This document shows, in pieces, positions 43,297-51,653 of a stretch of 59,561 nucleotides of DNA. The notes under the pieces are model-generated. The model was not told where the DNA came from. It made no database searches and worked only from the letters and a program-made list of their open reading frames with translations. Position numbers and translations under genes: made by a program. Origin of the DNA: Hydrogenophaga sp. Lineage in GTDB: Bacteria > Pseudomonadota > Gammaproteobacteria > Burkholderiales > Burkholderiaceae_C. The stretch covers positions 159,361-218,921 of the forward strand of contig NZ_WVZN01000011.1 in assembly GCF_011772445.1 (NCBI RefSeq), in the 5' to 3' direction. Positions within the stretch are counted from its first letter, which is position 1; each line of letters opens with the position of its first letter.

Positions 43297-43312
43297 AGCC
43301 GGCTCCGACCCT

Positions 43313-43423
43313 TCAGCCGTTGAACAGCACGAACTTGGCGACGAAGCCGAGGAAGAACACCGCCGCGACAGAGGCCAGGATCAGGCCCAGTCGGACGTTG
43401 CTCTTTTTCTGTTCAGGCGTCAT
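43313..43423 (-). CDS. Cytochrome oxidase small assembly protein (36 residues)
   Basis: A very short gene between ctaD and ctaG. It encodes a charged N-terminus (MTPEQKKSNVR) and one membrane helix (LGLILASVAAVFFLGFVAKF) ending VLFNG. Such small single-helix proteins occur at this position in the cta operons of Burkholderiales. It starts 19 nt after the ctaD stop and ends 16 nt before ctaG. The length and hydrophobic profile rather than homology evidence support it. Confidence 0.75.
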   Translation of the reverse strand: MTPEQKKSNVRLGLILASVAAVFFLGFVAKFVLFNG

Positions 43424-43442
43424 GGCGTGGCAGTCGCGGAAT

Positions 43443-45062
43443 TCAGCCGATCACCTTGGTGGCTGTGGCGTCGAGCTTGGGCGGGGTCTCGAAGGTGTGG
43501 AACGGCGCCGGCGAAGGCACTTCCCATTCCAGGCCTTCGGCCGCTTCCCAAGGCTTCTGCGGAGCGGTCTCGCCTTTGCCGCGCATGGCGGGCAGGACCA
43601 CGGCCAGGAAGAAGTACACCTGCGCCAGACCGAACCCGAAGGCCCCGATGGACGCGATCATGTTGAAGTCCGCGAACTGCATCGGGTAGTCGGCGTAGCG
43701 ACGGGGCATGCCGGCCAGGCCCAGGAAGTGCATCGGGAAGAAGGTGACGTTGAACGAGATCATCGACCACCAGAAGTGGATCTTGCCGCGCGTCTCGCTG
43801 TACATCACGCCCGTCCACTTGGGCAGCCAGTAGTAGATGCCGGCGAACATGGCGAACAGCGAGCCAGCCACGAGCACGTAGTGGAAGTGCGCCACCACGT
43901 AGTAGGTGTCCTGCATCTGGATGTCGATCGGCGCGACCGACAGGATCAGGCCGGTGAAGCCACCCATGGTGAACACGAAGATGAAGCCCACGGCCCACAG
44001 CATCGGGGTCTCGAAGGTCATCTCGCCCTTCCACATCGTCGCGATCCAGTTGAAGATCTTCACGCCCGTGGGCACCGCGATCAACATGGTGGAGTACATG
44101 AAGAAGAGCTGACCGGTGACCGGCATGCCGGTGGTGAACATGTGGTGCGCCCACACGACGAAGGACAGGATGGCGATGGAGCCCGTGGCGTACACCATGG
44201 AGGCGTAGCCGAACAGCTTCTTGCGCGCGAAGGCGGGCACGACCTGGCTCACGATGCCGAAGGCCGGCAGGATCATGATGTAGACCTCGGGGTGACCGAA
44301 GAACCAGAAGATGTGCTGGTACATCACCGGGTCGCCGCCGCCGGCCGCGTTGAAGAAGCTGGTGCCGAAGTGGCGGTCGGTCAGCATCATGGTGATGGCA
44401 CCGGCCAGCACCGGCATCACGGCGATCAGCAGGTAGGCGGTGATGAGCCAGGTCCAGCAGAACATGGGCATCTTCATCAGCGTCATGCCGGGCGCGCGCA
44501 TGTTCAGGATGGTCACGATGATGTTGATCGAGCCCATGATCGACGAGGCGCCCATGATGTGCATCGCGAAGATGCCGGCGTCCATCGAGGGACCCATCTG
44601 CAGCGTCAGGGGCGCGTAGAGCGTCCAGCCGGCGGCGGGCGCGCCGCCGGGCATGAAGAACGAGCCCACGAGCATGATGGCCGCGGGGATCAGCAGCCAG
44701 AAGCTGAGGTTGTTCATCCGCGCGAAGGCCATGTCGGACGCGCCGATCTGCAGCGGGATCATCCAGTTCGCGAAGCCCACGAAGGCCGGCATGATGGCGC
44801 CGAACACCATGATGAGGCCGTGCATGGTGGTGAGCTGGTTGAACAGCTCCGGGTTCACCAGTTGCAGGCCGGGCTGGAACAGCTCGGCGCGGATGCCCAG
44901 GGCGAGCACGCCACCGACCATCAGCATGGTGAACGAGAACAGCAGGTACAGGGTACCGATGTCCTTGTGGTTGGTGGCGAACACCCAGCGCCGCCAGCCC
45001 GTGGGGGCGTGGTGGTCGTGGTCGTGGCCGTGCGCGTCGTGGTGGTCAAGCACTGCACTCAT
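43443..45062 (-). CDS. ctaD: Cytochrome c oxidase subunit I
   Basis: 539 residues, twelve membrane segments; holds heme a and the heme a3-CuB centre. Seen: TMHGLIMVFGAIMP (heme a His), WFFGHPEVYIMILPAFG (CuB His and cross-linked Tyr), VWAHHMFTTGMPV (CuB His pair), AHFHYVLVAGS (heme a3 and a His). The GFTGL and PMHFLGLAGMPRRYADYP elements are typical of aa3 enzymes. It is 41 nt downstream of ctaC. Confidence 0.98.
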   Translation of the reverse strand: MSAVLDHHDAHGHDHDHHAPTGWRRWVFATNHKDIGTLYLLFSFTMLMVGGVLALGIRAELFQPGLQLVNPELFNQLTTMHGLIMVFGAIMPAFVGFANWMIPLQIGASDMAFARMNNLSFWLLIPAAIMLVGSFFMPGGAPAAGWTLYAPLTLQMGPSMDAGIFAMHIMGASSIMGSINIIVTILNMRAPGMTLMKMPMFCWTWLITAYLLIAVMPVLAGAITMMLTDRHFGTSFFNAAGGGDPVMYQHIFWFFGHPEVYIMILPAFGIVSQVVPAFARKKLFGYASMVYATGSIAILSFVVWAHHMFTTGMPVTGQLFFMYSTMLIAVPTGVKIFNWIATMWKGEMTFETPMLWAVGFIFVFTMGGFTGLILSVAPIDIQMQDTYYVVAHFHYVLVAGSLFAMFAGIYYWLPKWTGVMYSETRGKIHFWWSMISFNVTFFPMHFLGLAGMPRRYADYPMQFADFNMIASIGAFGFGLAQVYFFLAVVLPAMRGKGETAPQKPWEAAEGLEWEVPSPAPFHTFETPPKLDATATKVIG

Positions 45063-45103
45063 GTCTGTTCCTCAGGTTCTCTCGATCTCGATGCGCGGGC
45101 GGA

Positions 45104-46297
45104 TCACTTGCGCGCGGCCTGCACGTCGGCGGGCTGCACGATCTGCTCGGTCTTGTTGCTCCAGCTGTTCTTGGCGTAGGTGACGACCGCCGCAATCTCC
45201 GTGTCGGAGAGTTGCTTCCAGGCTGGCATGGCGCCGCCCGCCGCGCCGTTGAGCACGACATGCAGGGCCTTGTTCTTGTCGGCGTCGAGCACGATCGCCG
45301 AGCCGTCGAGCGGCTTGATGGGGCCGGCGCCCTTGCCGTTGGCCTGGTGGCAGGCCGCGCAGTTGGCCGCATACACCGACTCGCCGCGCTTGACCAGGTC
45401 GGTCAGCGTCCAGACCTTGCTCGGGTCGTCGGCCGCGGCAGCGATGGCCTTGTACTTCTCACCCACCCAGGCGGTGTACTCCTCGGCCGACACCACCTTC
45501 ACGTGGATCGGCATGTAGGCGTGCTCCTTGCCACACAGCTCGGCGCATTGGCCGTAGAAGTCACCGGTCTTCTCGGCGCGGAACCAGGTATCGCGAACGA
45601 AGCCGGGGATGGCGTCCTGCTTGACGCCGAAGGCCGGCACCATCCAGGCATGGATCACGTCGTTGGCGGTGGTGATGATGCGGATCTTCTTGCCCACGGG
45701 CACCACGAGCGGGTTGTCGACCTTGAGCAGGTAGTCGTCGGTGGCTTCGGGCTTGCCACTGCTCGACATGGTCCGGTGGGCGGTGTCCAGGGTGGACAGG
45801 AAGTCGATGCCCTCGCCTTCACCCTTGATGTACTCGTAGCCCCATTTCCACTGCATGCCCACCGCCTTGATGGTGAGGTCGGCGTTGGTGGTGTCCTTCT
45901 GGGCGACCAGCACCTTGGTGGCCGGCAGCGCCATGCCGATGACGATCAGCAGGGGGACGATGGTCCAGCCCAGTTCCACCCAGATCGGCTCAGGCAGCGC
46001 CTGCGACTTGTGGCCCACCGATTTGCGGTGCTTGACGATGGAATAGAACATCACGCCGAAGACGATCACGAAGATCACGGCGCATATGCCCATCATGAAC
46101 CAGTGCAGCCAGTGCTGCTCTTCGGCGATCTTGGTGACCGGTGGCGCGAAGTTGAGCTGATTGACCGCGGGCCCGCCCGGCAGATCATTGACCTTCTGAG
46201 CAGCCACCGAGGTCCAGACCCCGGCGCTCAGCAGTGCCAGTCCCGCCGCGTTGCGCGCTGCACGTAGGGATTGCAGCGTCTTCGTCGTCTTACTCAC
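45104..46297 (-). CDS. ctaC: Cytochrome c oxidase subunit II with C-terminal cytochrome c domain
   Basis: 397 residues: signal peptide (ARNAAGLALLSAGVWTSVAA), two membrane helices (about 68-95 and 115-135), CuA cupredoxin domain with VIHAW, GQCAELCGKEHAYMPIHV (two Cys, His, Met) and a fused class I cytochrome c domain with CAACH (about 312-316) and distal Met in AMPAWKQL. This is the caa3-like arrangement. Start: GTG at 46297, 8 nt after GAGG, which leaves a normal signal peptide; an ATG at 46360 would add an atypical extension. First gene of the oxidase operon. Confidence 0.94.
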   Translation of the reverse strand: MSKTTKTLQSLRAARNAAGLALLSAGVWTSVAAQKVNDLPGGPAVNQLNFAPPVTKIAEEQHWLHWFMMGICAVIFVIVFGVMFYSIVKHRKSVGHKSQALPEPIWVELGWTIVPLLIVIGMALPATKVLVAQKDTTNADLTIKAVGMQWKWGYEYIKGEGEGIDFLSTLDTAHRTMSSSGKPEATDDYLLKVDNPLVVPVGKKIRIITTANDVIHAWMVPAFGVKQDAIPGFVRDTWFRAEKTGDFYGQCAELCGKEHAYMPIHVKVVSAEEYTAWVGEKYKAIAAAADDPSKVWTLTDLVKRGESVYAANCAACHQANGKGAGPIKPLDGSAIVLDADKNKALHVVLNGAAGGAMPAWKQLSDTEIAAVVTYAKNSWSNKTEQIVQPADVQAARK

Positions 46298-46319
46298 TTG
46301 TTGCGCCTCAAATATAAGT

Positions 46320-46335
46320 ATCGATTGATATCGAT
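46320..46335 (-). promoter_or_regulatory. AT-rich dyad upstream of ctaC
   Basis: ATCGAT-TGAT-ATCGAT, two identical self-complementary hexamers 4 bp apart, lies 23 bp before the ctaC start in a locally AT-rich stretch of a GC-rich genome. It is a good candidate operator or promoter element for the oxidase operon. The regulator is not known. Confidence 0.5.
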
Positions 46336-46375
46336 CCCGATTACACCAAAACCTGTCCACCTTGCGCCAGCGCCT

Positions 46376-46870
46376 TCAGACGCCGCGCAGGGCTTGTCGC
46401 ATCTCCTGCGCCAGCACAGGCCGTAGTTCGGCGCGCACATGGCGCCCGACATGCACCGACTGGCCTCCGCCGCGAACCTCGATGAGCGCTCCGGCATTCT
46501 CCCCCGCTGCGATCCGCACCTGCCCGCGAGCGAACTCACGGCGAACCAGCCGACCGGCGCTTTCCTGCTCCACCACCAGCGCCGCCGCCCGCAGGCGGAT
46601 GCACTCACCATCGGTGGCGTGGCGCGCGTACACGAGGAACGCGACGGCCAGAGCCAGCAGTTCCAGCACCGCAAACGGCAGCACCAGCGTCGCGCCCTGG
46701 GTCCAGAAGAACCCGGCCACACTCAGTGACACGACACAGAGGGAGGCGTACAGGATGCCGAGCTGGCGAGGCGTGATCGAACAGTTGCGCCGCAGTCGCC
46801 ACTCCACACCGTCTTCATCGGCACGGGTCGCGAAACGCAATGCGCTGCTGGACTGGCTCACACCCACCAC
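46376..46870 (-). CDS. DUF2244-family membrane protein
   Basis: 164 residues with two adjacent membrane segments (about 40-75: LYASLCVVSLSVAGFFW and LVLPFAVLELLALAVAFLVY) and a soluble C-terminal domain (CIRLRAAALVVEQESAGR). The NCSITPRQL segment preceding the first helix is typical of DUF2244. It is encoded upstream of ctaC, as in many alpha- and betaproteobacteria. No ATG is available; GTG at 46870 is annotated, with GTG at 46867 or 46861 as alternatives. Confidence 0.82.
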   Translation of the reverse strand: MVGVSQSSSALRFATRADEDGVEWRLRRNCSITPRQLGILYASLCVVSLSVAGFFWTQGATLVLPFAVLELLALAVAFLVYARHATDGECIRLRAAALVVEQESAGRLVRREFARGQVRIAAGENAGALIEVRGGGQSVHVGRHVRAELRPVLAQEMRQALRGV

Positions 46871-46875
46871 CGGTT

Positions 46876-46891
46876 GGGTGGCGCGCCACCC
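46876..46891. repeat. Perfect 16-bp palindrome upstream of the DUF2244 gene
   Basis: GGGTGGCGCGCCACCC is perfectly self-complementary and lies 5 bp upstream of the earliest possible DUF2244 start. It could be an operator or, as RNA, a hairpin covering the translation start. No regulator is assigned. Confidence 0.5.
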
Positions 46892-47021
46892 GAAGACGGC
46901 GCGCCGGCACAGGGAAAATGCCCTTCAACTCAAACCGCGGGATTGTAGCCGCCGTCATCGGGCCGCCACGCAGCAAGCCGGCAGACCTGGTCGGGTTCTG
47001 TTGACGTCCTGCGTGCGCGGC

Positions 47022-47957
47022 TCAGCCGCGGCGCTGGCGCAACTGCTCGCGCAGCGTATCCAGCGGCACCGTCGCGTCGCCCCGTGCGGGCCGTGGCGCG
47101 GCCTTGAAGGCGTGGCCATAGACGATCTCGACCGTCAGGCGCAGGCGGCCATCGGCCGTGCGCGGGCCGTGGGCCTCGATCGCCGCCAGCATGCGGTCTC
47201 GCCAGCCCCGGCCCCGGCAGGCCGCAAACCGCCCCGCCGACAGGTTGCGCCCGAAACCGCGCAGCTCCCCGACCAGCCCCACCGCGCTGCCGTAGGTGAG
47301 CTCCAGGCGTTCCATGTCCATCACGGGCTCGGCGAATCCGCCGTGCACGAGCATGTCGCCCCAGTCGTGCATGTCGGTGAAACCGTGCGTCGGCGCAGGC
47401 CAGCCCTCGGCGGCCCAGACGCTGCGCAACTCCTGCAGACTGTCCGGCCCGAGACAGGCGAACATCAGGAAGCCGCCGGTGGCGATGTGCGCGTGCCAGC
47501 GCGCGATCAGATGCTGCGGCTGCGGCTCGGCGTGCAGGCCCATGTTGGCCCACAGCATCTGCACCGGGCGCTGCGGATCGGCGGCGAGCGGCTCCACCCA
47601 GCGCGAGCGGCGCAGGGGATTCCAGGACCGGGGCGCGGGCTCCCGCGTCGCCGCCAGGGCGCCCGCCAGGTCGCGCGACCACACCTGGCAGCCGGCCTGC
47701 GGCAGGGCCGCGCGCAAGCGCGCATGCGCCTGCAGGCCGCCGAGCACGGGTTCCCAATGCAGCCAACTGGTGGGTGGTTCGCGGAACCATTGCAGGCGCT
47801 CGACCATGCGACCCGCCACCTCTTCATGCAGCCAGGGGCTGTTCTGGCGCGGCAGGCCCAGCCAGCGGGCGCAGGCCACGGCGTCGAGGCCGGGCACGGC
47901 GTCGCTGGCGTCGGAAGGGGAAGGGTTCAAGGCGGTGGGCCGGCGCGAACCGGCCAC
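47022..47957 (-). CDS. BioC-like methyltransferase (biotin synthesis family)
   Basis: 311 residues related to the divergent BioC proteins of Comamonadaceae, putative malonyl-ACP O-methyltransferases. The N-terminal RMVERLQWFREPP and the WANMGLHAEPQ and FACLGPDSLQELR elements match BioC regions after the SAM site; the glycine-rich SAM motif itself is poorly preserved, so activity needs proof. GLVGELRGFGRN is near the C-terminus. The start is a GTG without clear ribosome site. It is divergent from comF (36 bp). Confidence 0.75.
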   Translation of the reverse strand: MAGSRRPTALNPSPSDASDAVPGLDAVACARWLGLPRQNSPWLHEEVAGRMVERLQWFREPPTSWLHWEPVLGGLQAHARLRAALPQAGCQVWSRDLAGALAATREPAPRSWNPLRRSRWVEPLAADPQRPVQMLWANMGLHAEPQPQHLIARWHAHIATGGFLMFACLGPDSLQELRSVWAAEGWPAPTHGFTDMHDWGDMLVHGGFAEPVMDMERLELTYGSAVGLVGELRGFGRNLSAGRFAACRGRGWRDRMLAAIEAHGPRTADGRLRLTVEIVYGHAFKAAPRPARGDATVPLDTLREQLRQRRG

Positions 47958-47993
47958 GGTATCGAAAGCGGGCGCTCAGTATATTGAGCCCGC

Positions 47994-48713
47994 ATGGGGC
48001 GATTCAGCGCGTTGAGCAAAGGCCTGGCGTGGCCCAGTCAATGCCGGGTGTGCGGCCTGTGGCCAGCCCAGCCGCTGTGCACCGCCTGCCGCCGACGCTT
48101 TGCGCCCGTCCGCCCGCGCTGCCCGCACTGCGCGGCCCCGGTCGACGGCGCGTCGCCCTGCCCCTGCCTGGCGCAGGCCGTGGAGTCGGCGCTGGCCGCC
48201 TGCGCGGTGGCGGTGGACTACGTCTACCCCTGGGATCGCCTGATCGCCCGCTTCAAGTTCCAGGGAGAGCCGGGCTGGGCGAAGCCCTTCGCCCGCCTGA
48301 TGCTCGACGCGCCGGGCGCCACCGCTCTGCTCGACGGCGCCGACTGGATCGCCCCGGTGCCGCTGACCCCCGCGCGCCTGGCCGAACGCGGCCACCACCC
48401 GCCCTGGGAACTCGCCAGGGCGCTCGCGCGCCTGCACCCGCGCCCCACGCTGGCGGGCACCCTTGTCCGCCTGAGCGATGGCCTCGCCCAGCACCGGCTG
48501 GCACGACAGGAGCGCCTGCGCAACCTGCAGGGCGCCTTCGCCGTGCCCATCGATGGCCTGCAAAGGCTGCGGGGTGCCCGTGTTCTGCTGGTGGACGACG
48601 TGACCACCACGGGCGCCACGCTGGCCGCCGCCGCGCAGGCACTGCGCGCCGCGGGCGCCGCCAGGGTGGATGCCCTGGTCTTCGCGCGCACGCCCGCGCC
48701 CCACGAGCGGTGA
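47994..48713 (+). CDS. comF: ComF-family phosphoribosyltransferase-like protein
   Basis: 239 residues. N-terminal zinc finger (CRVCG, CTAC, CPHC) and a type I phosphoribosyltransferase domain with the PRPP loop VLLVDDVTTTGATLAAAA (about 197-214). ComF proteins take part in DNA uptake in competent bacteria. A TATATT box lies 8 nt before the ATG, so the leader is very short or absent. Confidence 0.9.
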   Translation: MGRFSALSKGLAWPSQCRVCGLWPAQPLCTACRRRFAPVRPRCPHCAAPVDGASPCPCLAQAVESALAACAVAVDYVYPWDRLIARFKFQGEPGWAKPFARLMLDAPGATALLDGADWIAPVPLTPARLAERGHHPPWELARALARLHPRPTLAGTLVRLSDGLAQHRLARQERLRNLQGAFAVPIDGLQRLRGARVLLVDDVTTTGATLAAAAQALRAAGAARVDALVFARTPAPHER

Positions 48714-48745
48714 ACTGAGGCCGCCACTATCATGCGCCGCCCACC

Positions 48746-49219
48746 ATGTTCAACGTCGTCCTCGTCCACCCCGAAATCCCGCCGAACACGGGCAACGTGA
48801 TCCGGCTGTGCGCCAACACCGGCTGCGCGCTCCATCTGATCGAACCGCTGGGCTTTTCCATGGACGACAAGCTCATGCGGCGCGCCGGGCTGGACTATCA
48901 CGAGTACGCCGACGTGCAGCGCCACGCGGACTGGGTTGCCTTTCTGCAACAGACCCGCCCCGCGCCGGAGCGGCTGTTCGCCCTCACCACGCGCGGCCAG
49001 CGGGGCGTGCACGAGGTCTCCTGGCGGGCCGGCGACTGGCTGGTGTTCGGCGCCGAATCCAGCGGTCTGCCCCTGGCGGTGAGGGACTCGATCGATTCCC
49101 GCCGCTGGCTGCGCCTGCCCATGCGGCCGGGCCAGCGCAGCCTCAACCTCTCCAACGCCGTGGCCATCACCGTGTTCGAGGCCTGGCGCCAGAACGGCTT
49201 TCAAGGCGGGCTTGCGTGA
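48746..49219 (+). CDS. trmL: tRNA (cytidine/uridine-34-2'-O)-methyltransferase
   Basis: SPOUT-family enzyme of 157 residues, the size of E. coli TrmL, which methylates wobble ribose in tRNA-Leu. Visible: HPEIPPNTGNVIRLCANTG at the start, LFALTTRG, LVFGAESSGLP and LPMRPGQRSLNLSNAVAI, forming the trefoil-knot SAM site. It is 32 bp downstream of comF on the same strand. Confidence 0.95.
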   Translation: MFNVVLVHPEIPPNTGNVIRLCANTGCALHLIEPLGFSMDDKLMRRAGLDYHEYADVQRHADWVAFLQQTRPAPERLFALTTRGQRGVHEVSWRAGDWLVFGAESSGLPLAVRDSIDSRRWLRLPMRPGQRSLNLSNAVAITVFEAWRQNGFQGGLA

Positions 49220-49275
49220 TCCTTATCACACGATGAACCCTTGAAACATCCCCCATTTGGGGCAACTGATCCACC

Positions 49276-49692
49276 ATGCGGCCCATGCAGACCACGATCA
49301 GTCCCCATCCCCATCGGCTGAACGCCATTGGTTCCGGCCGGGGGCCGCATCCGGAAGCCGGCGTGGTGCTCGCGTTCATCGCGCGCTGGCTCGGTGGCGC
49401 CATCCAGCCACAGCAGCGCCCGCGGCGCACGCCCCACCTGCGTGACATCGTCACCATCCGCCAGCACCTGCTGGGCACGATTGCCGATTGCGTGACCACC
49501 GTGCCGGCCCTGCGCCTGCGCCGCCAGATCGAGCAGGCGCGCAACCCCCAGGAACTCTGGCTGCTGCGCAACGACGCCTTCCAGATCATCGCCCAGCGCC
49601 ACAGTCAGCACGTGGCCGCCGAGCGCATCGACGCCCTGCGCGACCTGTTCGAGGACTGGCTCGACCCCAAGCAGCTCGCCCGCATCCGCTGA
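49276..49692 (+). CDS. Hypothetical helical protein
   Basis: 138 residues; I do not recognise the family. The sequence is soluble, basic and probably helical (DIVTIRQHLLGTIADC, RLRRQIEQARNPQELWLLRNDAFQII, RIDALRDLFEDWLDPKQL). There is no signal peptide or membrane segment. An in-frame ATG 9 nt downstream (MQTTISP) is an alternative start. A CCCCCATTTGGGG dyad lies about 30 bp upstream. Codon use matches its neighbours, so it is likely a real native gene. Confidence 0.6.
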   Translation: MRPMQTTISPHPHRLNAIGSGRGPHPEAGVVLAFIARWLGGAIQPQQRPRRTPHLRDIVTIRQHLLGTIADCVTTVPALRLRRQIEQARNPQELWLLRNDAFQIIAQRHSQHVAAERIDALRDLFEDWLDPKQLARIR

Positions 49693-49702
49693 TGCGTGTG
49701 TC

Positions 49703-50158
49703 TCAGGGGTAGTGCCGCACCAGCGATTCGGCCAGGCACACCGGCTTCTCGCCGCCTTCGCGCTCCACCGTGACCGCCCAGGTCATCTGCCGCCCGCCGT
49801 TGTCGATGGGTTCACAGGCCTGCAGCGTCATGTGCGCGCGCAGGCGGCTGCCCACCGGCACGGGAGACGTGAAACGCACGCGGTTCAGGCCGTAGTTCAC
49901 GCCCATGCGGGAAGCGCGCACCTGCATGGCCGACGCGAAGAACACCGGCAGCAGCGACAGCGTGAGGAAGCCGTGCGCAATGGGCGCGCCGAACGGCCCC
50001 GCCGTGGCCCGCTCCACGTCCACGTGGATCCATTGGTGGTCCCCGGTGGCCTCCGCAAAGCGGTTGACCTGCTCCTGCGTGATGGTGACCCAGTCGCTGG
50101 TGGCCACGGCCTGGCCCACCAGCGCGTCGATTTCTTCAAGGGTGTCGAACGTGCGCAT
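49703..50158 (-). CDS. MaoC-family (R)-specific enoyl-CoA hydratase-like protein
   Basis: 151 residues with a single hot-dog fold. The hydratase-2 motif is FAEATGDHQWIHVD (about 34-47), with catalytic Asp and His, followed by PFGAPIAHGFLTLSLLP. Members hydrate enoyl-CoA for beta-oxidation or polyhydroxyalkanoate synthesis; NodN-type relatives have the same length. It converges on the hypothetical gene upstream. Confidence 0.9.
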   Translation of the reverse strand: MRTFDTLEEIDALVGQAVATSDWVTITQEQVNRFAEATGDHQWIHVDVERATAGPFGAPIAHGFLTLSLLPVFFASAMQVRASRMGVNYGLNRVRFTSPVPVGSRLRAHMTLQACEPIDNGGRQMTWAVTVEREGGEKPVCLAESLVRHYP

Positions 50159-50214
50159 CGGCGCACTCTACAAAGACCCGCCCCGATGCCATGTCGGGCG
50201 CGCGACAACCCGAC

Positions 50215-50823
50215 TCAGTGGTCCAGCCAATCGCAGATGCCCTTCCACTGCTGCAGGTCCTTTTCCACGCGCCAGGGCGCCACGTCGAACAGCGTGAGCC
50301 CGCGCGCGGCCAGGTGGATGTAGTTCTGCGTGTCGCGCAGGTAGCCCAGCACCGGCAGATCCAGCCCGGCCACGAACTCGGCCAGCTTGTCGGCGGCGAT
50401 GGTGCGCGGATCGACCCGCATGCCCACGATGCCCACGGCGGCGCGGCGCGTCTCGGTCAGCTCGTCGAGGAAATCGCGCGTCGCGTAGATGTCGAAGATG
50501 CTGGGCTGCAAGGGCACGATGACCTTGTTGGCCAGCTTGAGGACCTCCTTGAAGCGCTTGCCGTGCAGGCCGGCGGGCGTGTCCAGCACCACGTGGGTCA
50601 CGTCCTTGGGCGGGCGCGCGATCTGGTCGTGCGAGATTTCCCAGGTGTGGATCGGCCGTGCCGTGGGCGGCCGCAGGCGCAGCCACAGGGCCGATGACTG
50701 CTGGCGGTCCGCGTCGCCGAGCATGACGTTGTGGCCCTGGCTGGCGAAGTAACCAGCCACATTGGTTGACAGCGTGGTCTTGCCGACGCCCCCCTTCGGA
50801 TTTGCAACCACCACGATCGGCAT
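50215..50823 (-). CDS. ParA-family ATPase (orphan)
   Basis: 202-residue P-loop ATPase. The deviant Walker A is ANPKGGVGKTTLSTN (about 8-22) with the signature lysine; Walker A' is DADRQQSS and Walker B is THVVLDTPAG. No parB or parS is adjacent, so this is not a plain chromosome-partition locus; such orphans position other cell components. Codon use matches neighbours, so no sign of plasmid origin. Confidence 0.88.
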   Translation of the reverse strand: MPIVVVANPKGGVGKTTLSTNVAGYFASQGHNVMLGDADRQQSSALWLRLRPPTARPIHTWEISHDQIARPPKDVTHVVLDTPAGLHGKRFKEVLKLANKVIVPLQPSIFDIYATRDFLDELTETRRAAVGIVGMRVDPRTIAADKLAEFVAGLDLPVLGYLRDTQNYIHLAARGLTLFDVAPWRVEKDLQQWKGICDWLDH

Positions 50824-50872
50824 GTCGTCTCCTTGAGTTCGGCCGCCGGGGCCGGTACTGGCACAGGTAACG

Positions 50873-51637
50873 CTATGTTAGCCCGAGGCTGTCCCACACC
50901 AGCTTGCAGCCCGTGAGGAACATGCCCAGGTGAATGAGCCGGTAGAACAGCACGGGGCGGATGCGGTGCGCGATGCGCACGCCGATCCACACCCCCACCG
51001 GCGCCAGCGGCAGCAACACCAGCGACGTGGCCATGTTGCGCAGGTCGATCAGGCCGAGCCAGGCGTAGGGCACCCACTTGGCCATGTTCACGAAGAAAAA
51101 GAAGAAAGCCATGGTGCCGGTGAACAGCACCGGCGGCAGGCGCATCGGGATCACGTACGCGTTGATGGGCGGCCCGCCCGCGTGCGCCACGAAGCTGGTG
51201 AACCCGGACGTGGCCGTGAGAATGGCGCCGACCCAGCGCGGCGGCGGCGCGCTGTCGGGCTTGGGCGGGAACAGCAGGCGCTGGGCAAGGAACACCAGCG
51301 TGAAGCCGCCCACGATGCCCGCGACCAGGTGCGCGTCGAGCGAGCGGAACAGCAGGGTGCCGATGACCACCCCCACCAGACCCCACGGCAGCAGGAACTT
51401 CAGCAGTTGCCGGTCCACGTTCTTGCGAAAGGCCGCCATGCCCAGCAGGTCCATCACCAGCAGCACCGGCATCAGAATGGCCGCGGCCTGCGGCACCGTC
51501 ACGGCCAACGCCATCAGCGGCACCGCGAGAGAACCGAAGCCGGCGCCGAAGCCGCTCTTGCTGATGCCCAGCAACAGCACGGCCGGCACGGCAACGAGGT
51601 AGAAGTAGGGGTCGGCGATGATGGGGAGCGAGGACAC
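50873..51637 (-). CDS. TauE/SafE-family membrane transporter
   Basis: 254 residues, about eight membrane segments, in two homologous halves: GISKSGFGAGFGSLAVPLMA in the first half and TATSGFTSFVAHAGGPPINAY in the second, as in sulfite/organosulfonate exporters. The substrate is unknown. The start is GTG at 51637, 16 bp from the divergent TRIC-like start; no ATG lies near the first membrane segment. Confidence 0.88.
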   Translation of the reverse strand: MSSLPIIADPYFYLVAVPAVLLLGISKSGFGAGFGSLAVPLMALAVTVPQAAAILMPVLLVMDLLGMAAFRKNVDRQLLKFLLPWGLVGVVIGTLLFRSLDAHLVAGIVGGFTLVFLAQRLLFPPKPDSAPPPRWVGAILTATSGFTSFVAHAGGPPINAYVIPMRLPPVLFTGTMAFFFFFVNMAKWVPYAWLGLIDLRNMATSLVLLPLAPVGVWIGVRIAHRIRPVLFYRLIHLGMFLTGCKLVWDSLGLT

Positions 51638-51641
51638 GCAA

Positions 51642-51647
51642 GACAAT
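51642..51647 (+). promoter_or_regulatory. -10-like box of a putative leaderless promoter
   Basis: GACAAT lies 6 nt before the ATG at 51654, with no ribosome site between; the whole divergent gap is only 16 bp. Confidence 0.45.
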
Positions 51648-51653
51648 CCGGCG

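Noticed and set aside
46298..46360. ATG at 46360 as the ctaC start
   Set aside because: It adds a 21-residue non-signal extension through the AT-rich promoter-like region; the GTG at 46297 has a good ribosome site and gives a proper signal peptide.
50215..50823. Plasmid or partition locus suggested by the ParA-like gene
   Set aside because: There is no parB, parS-like 16-bp site, replication gene or compositional change; surrounding genes are housekeeping.
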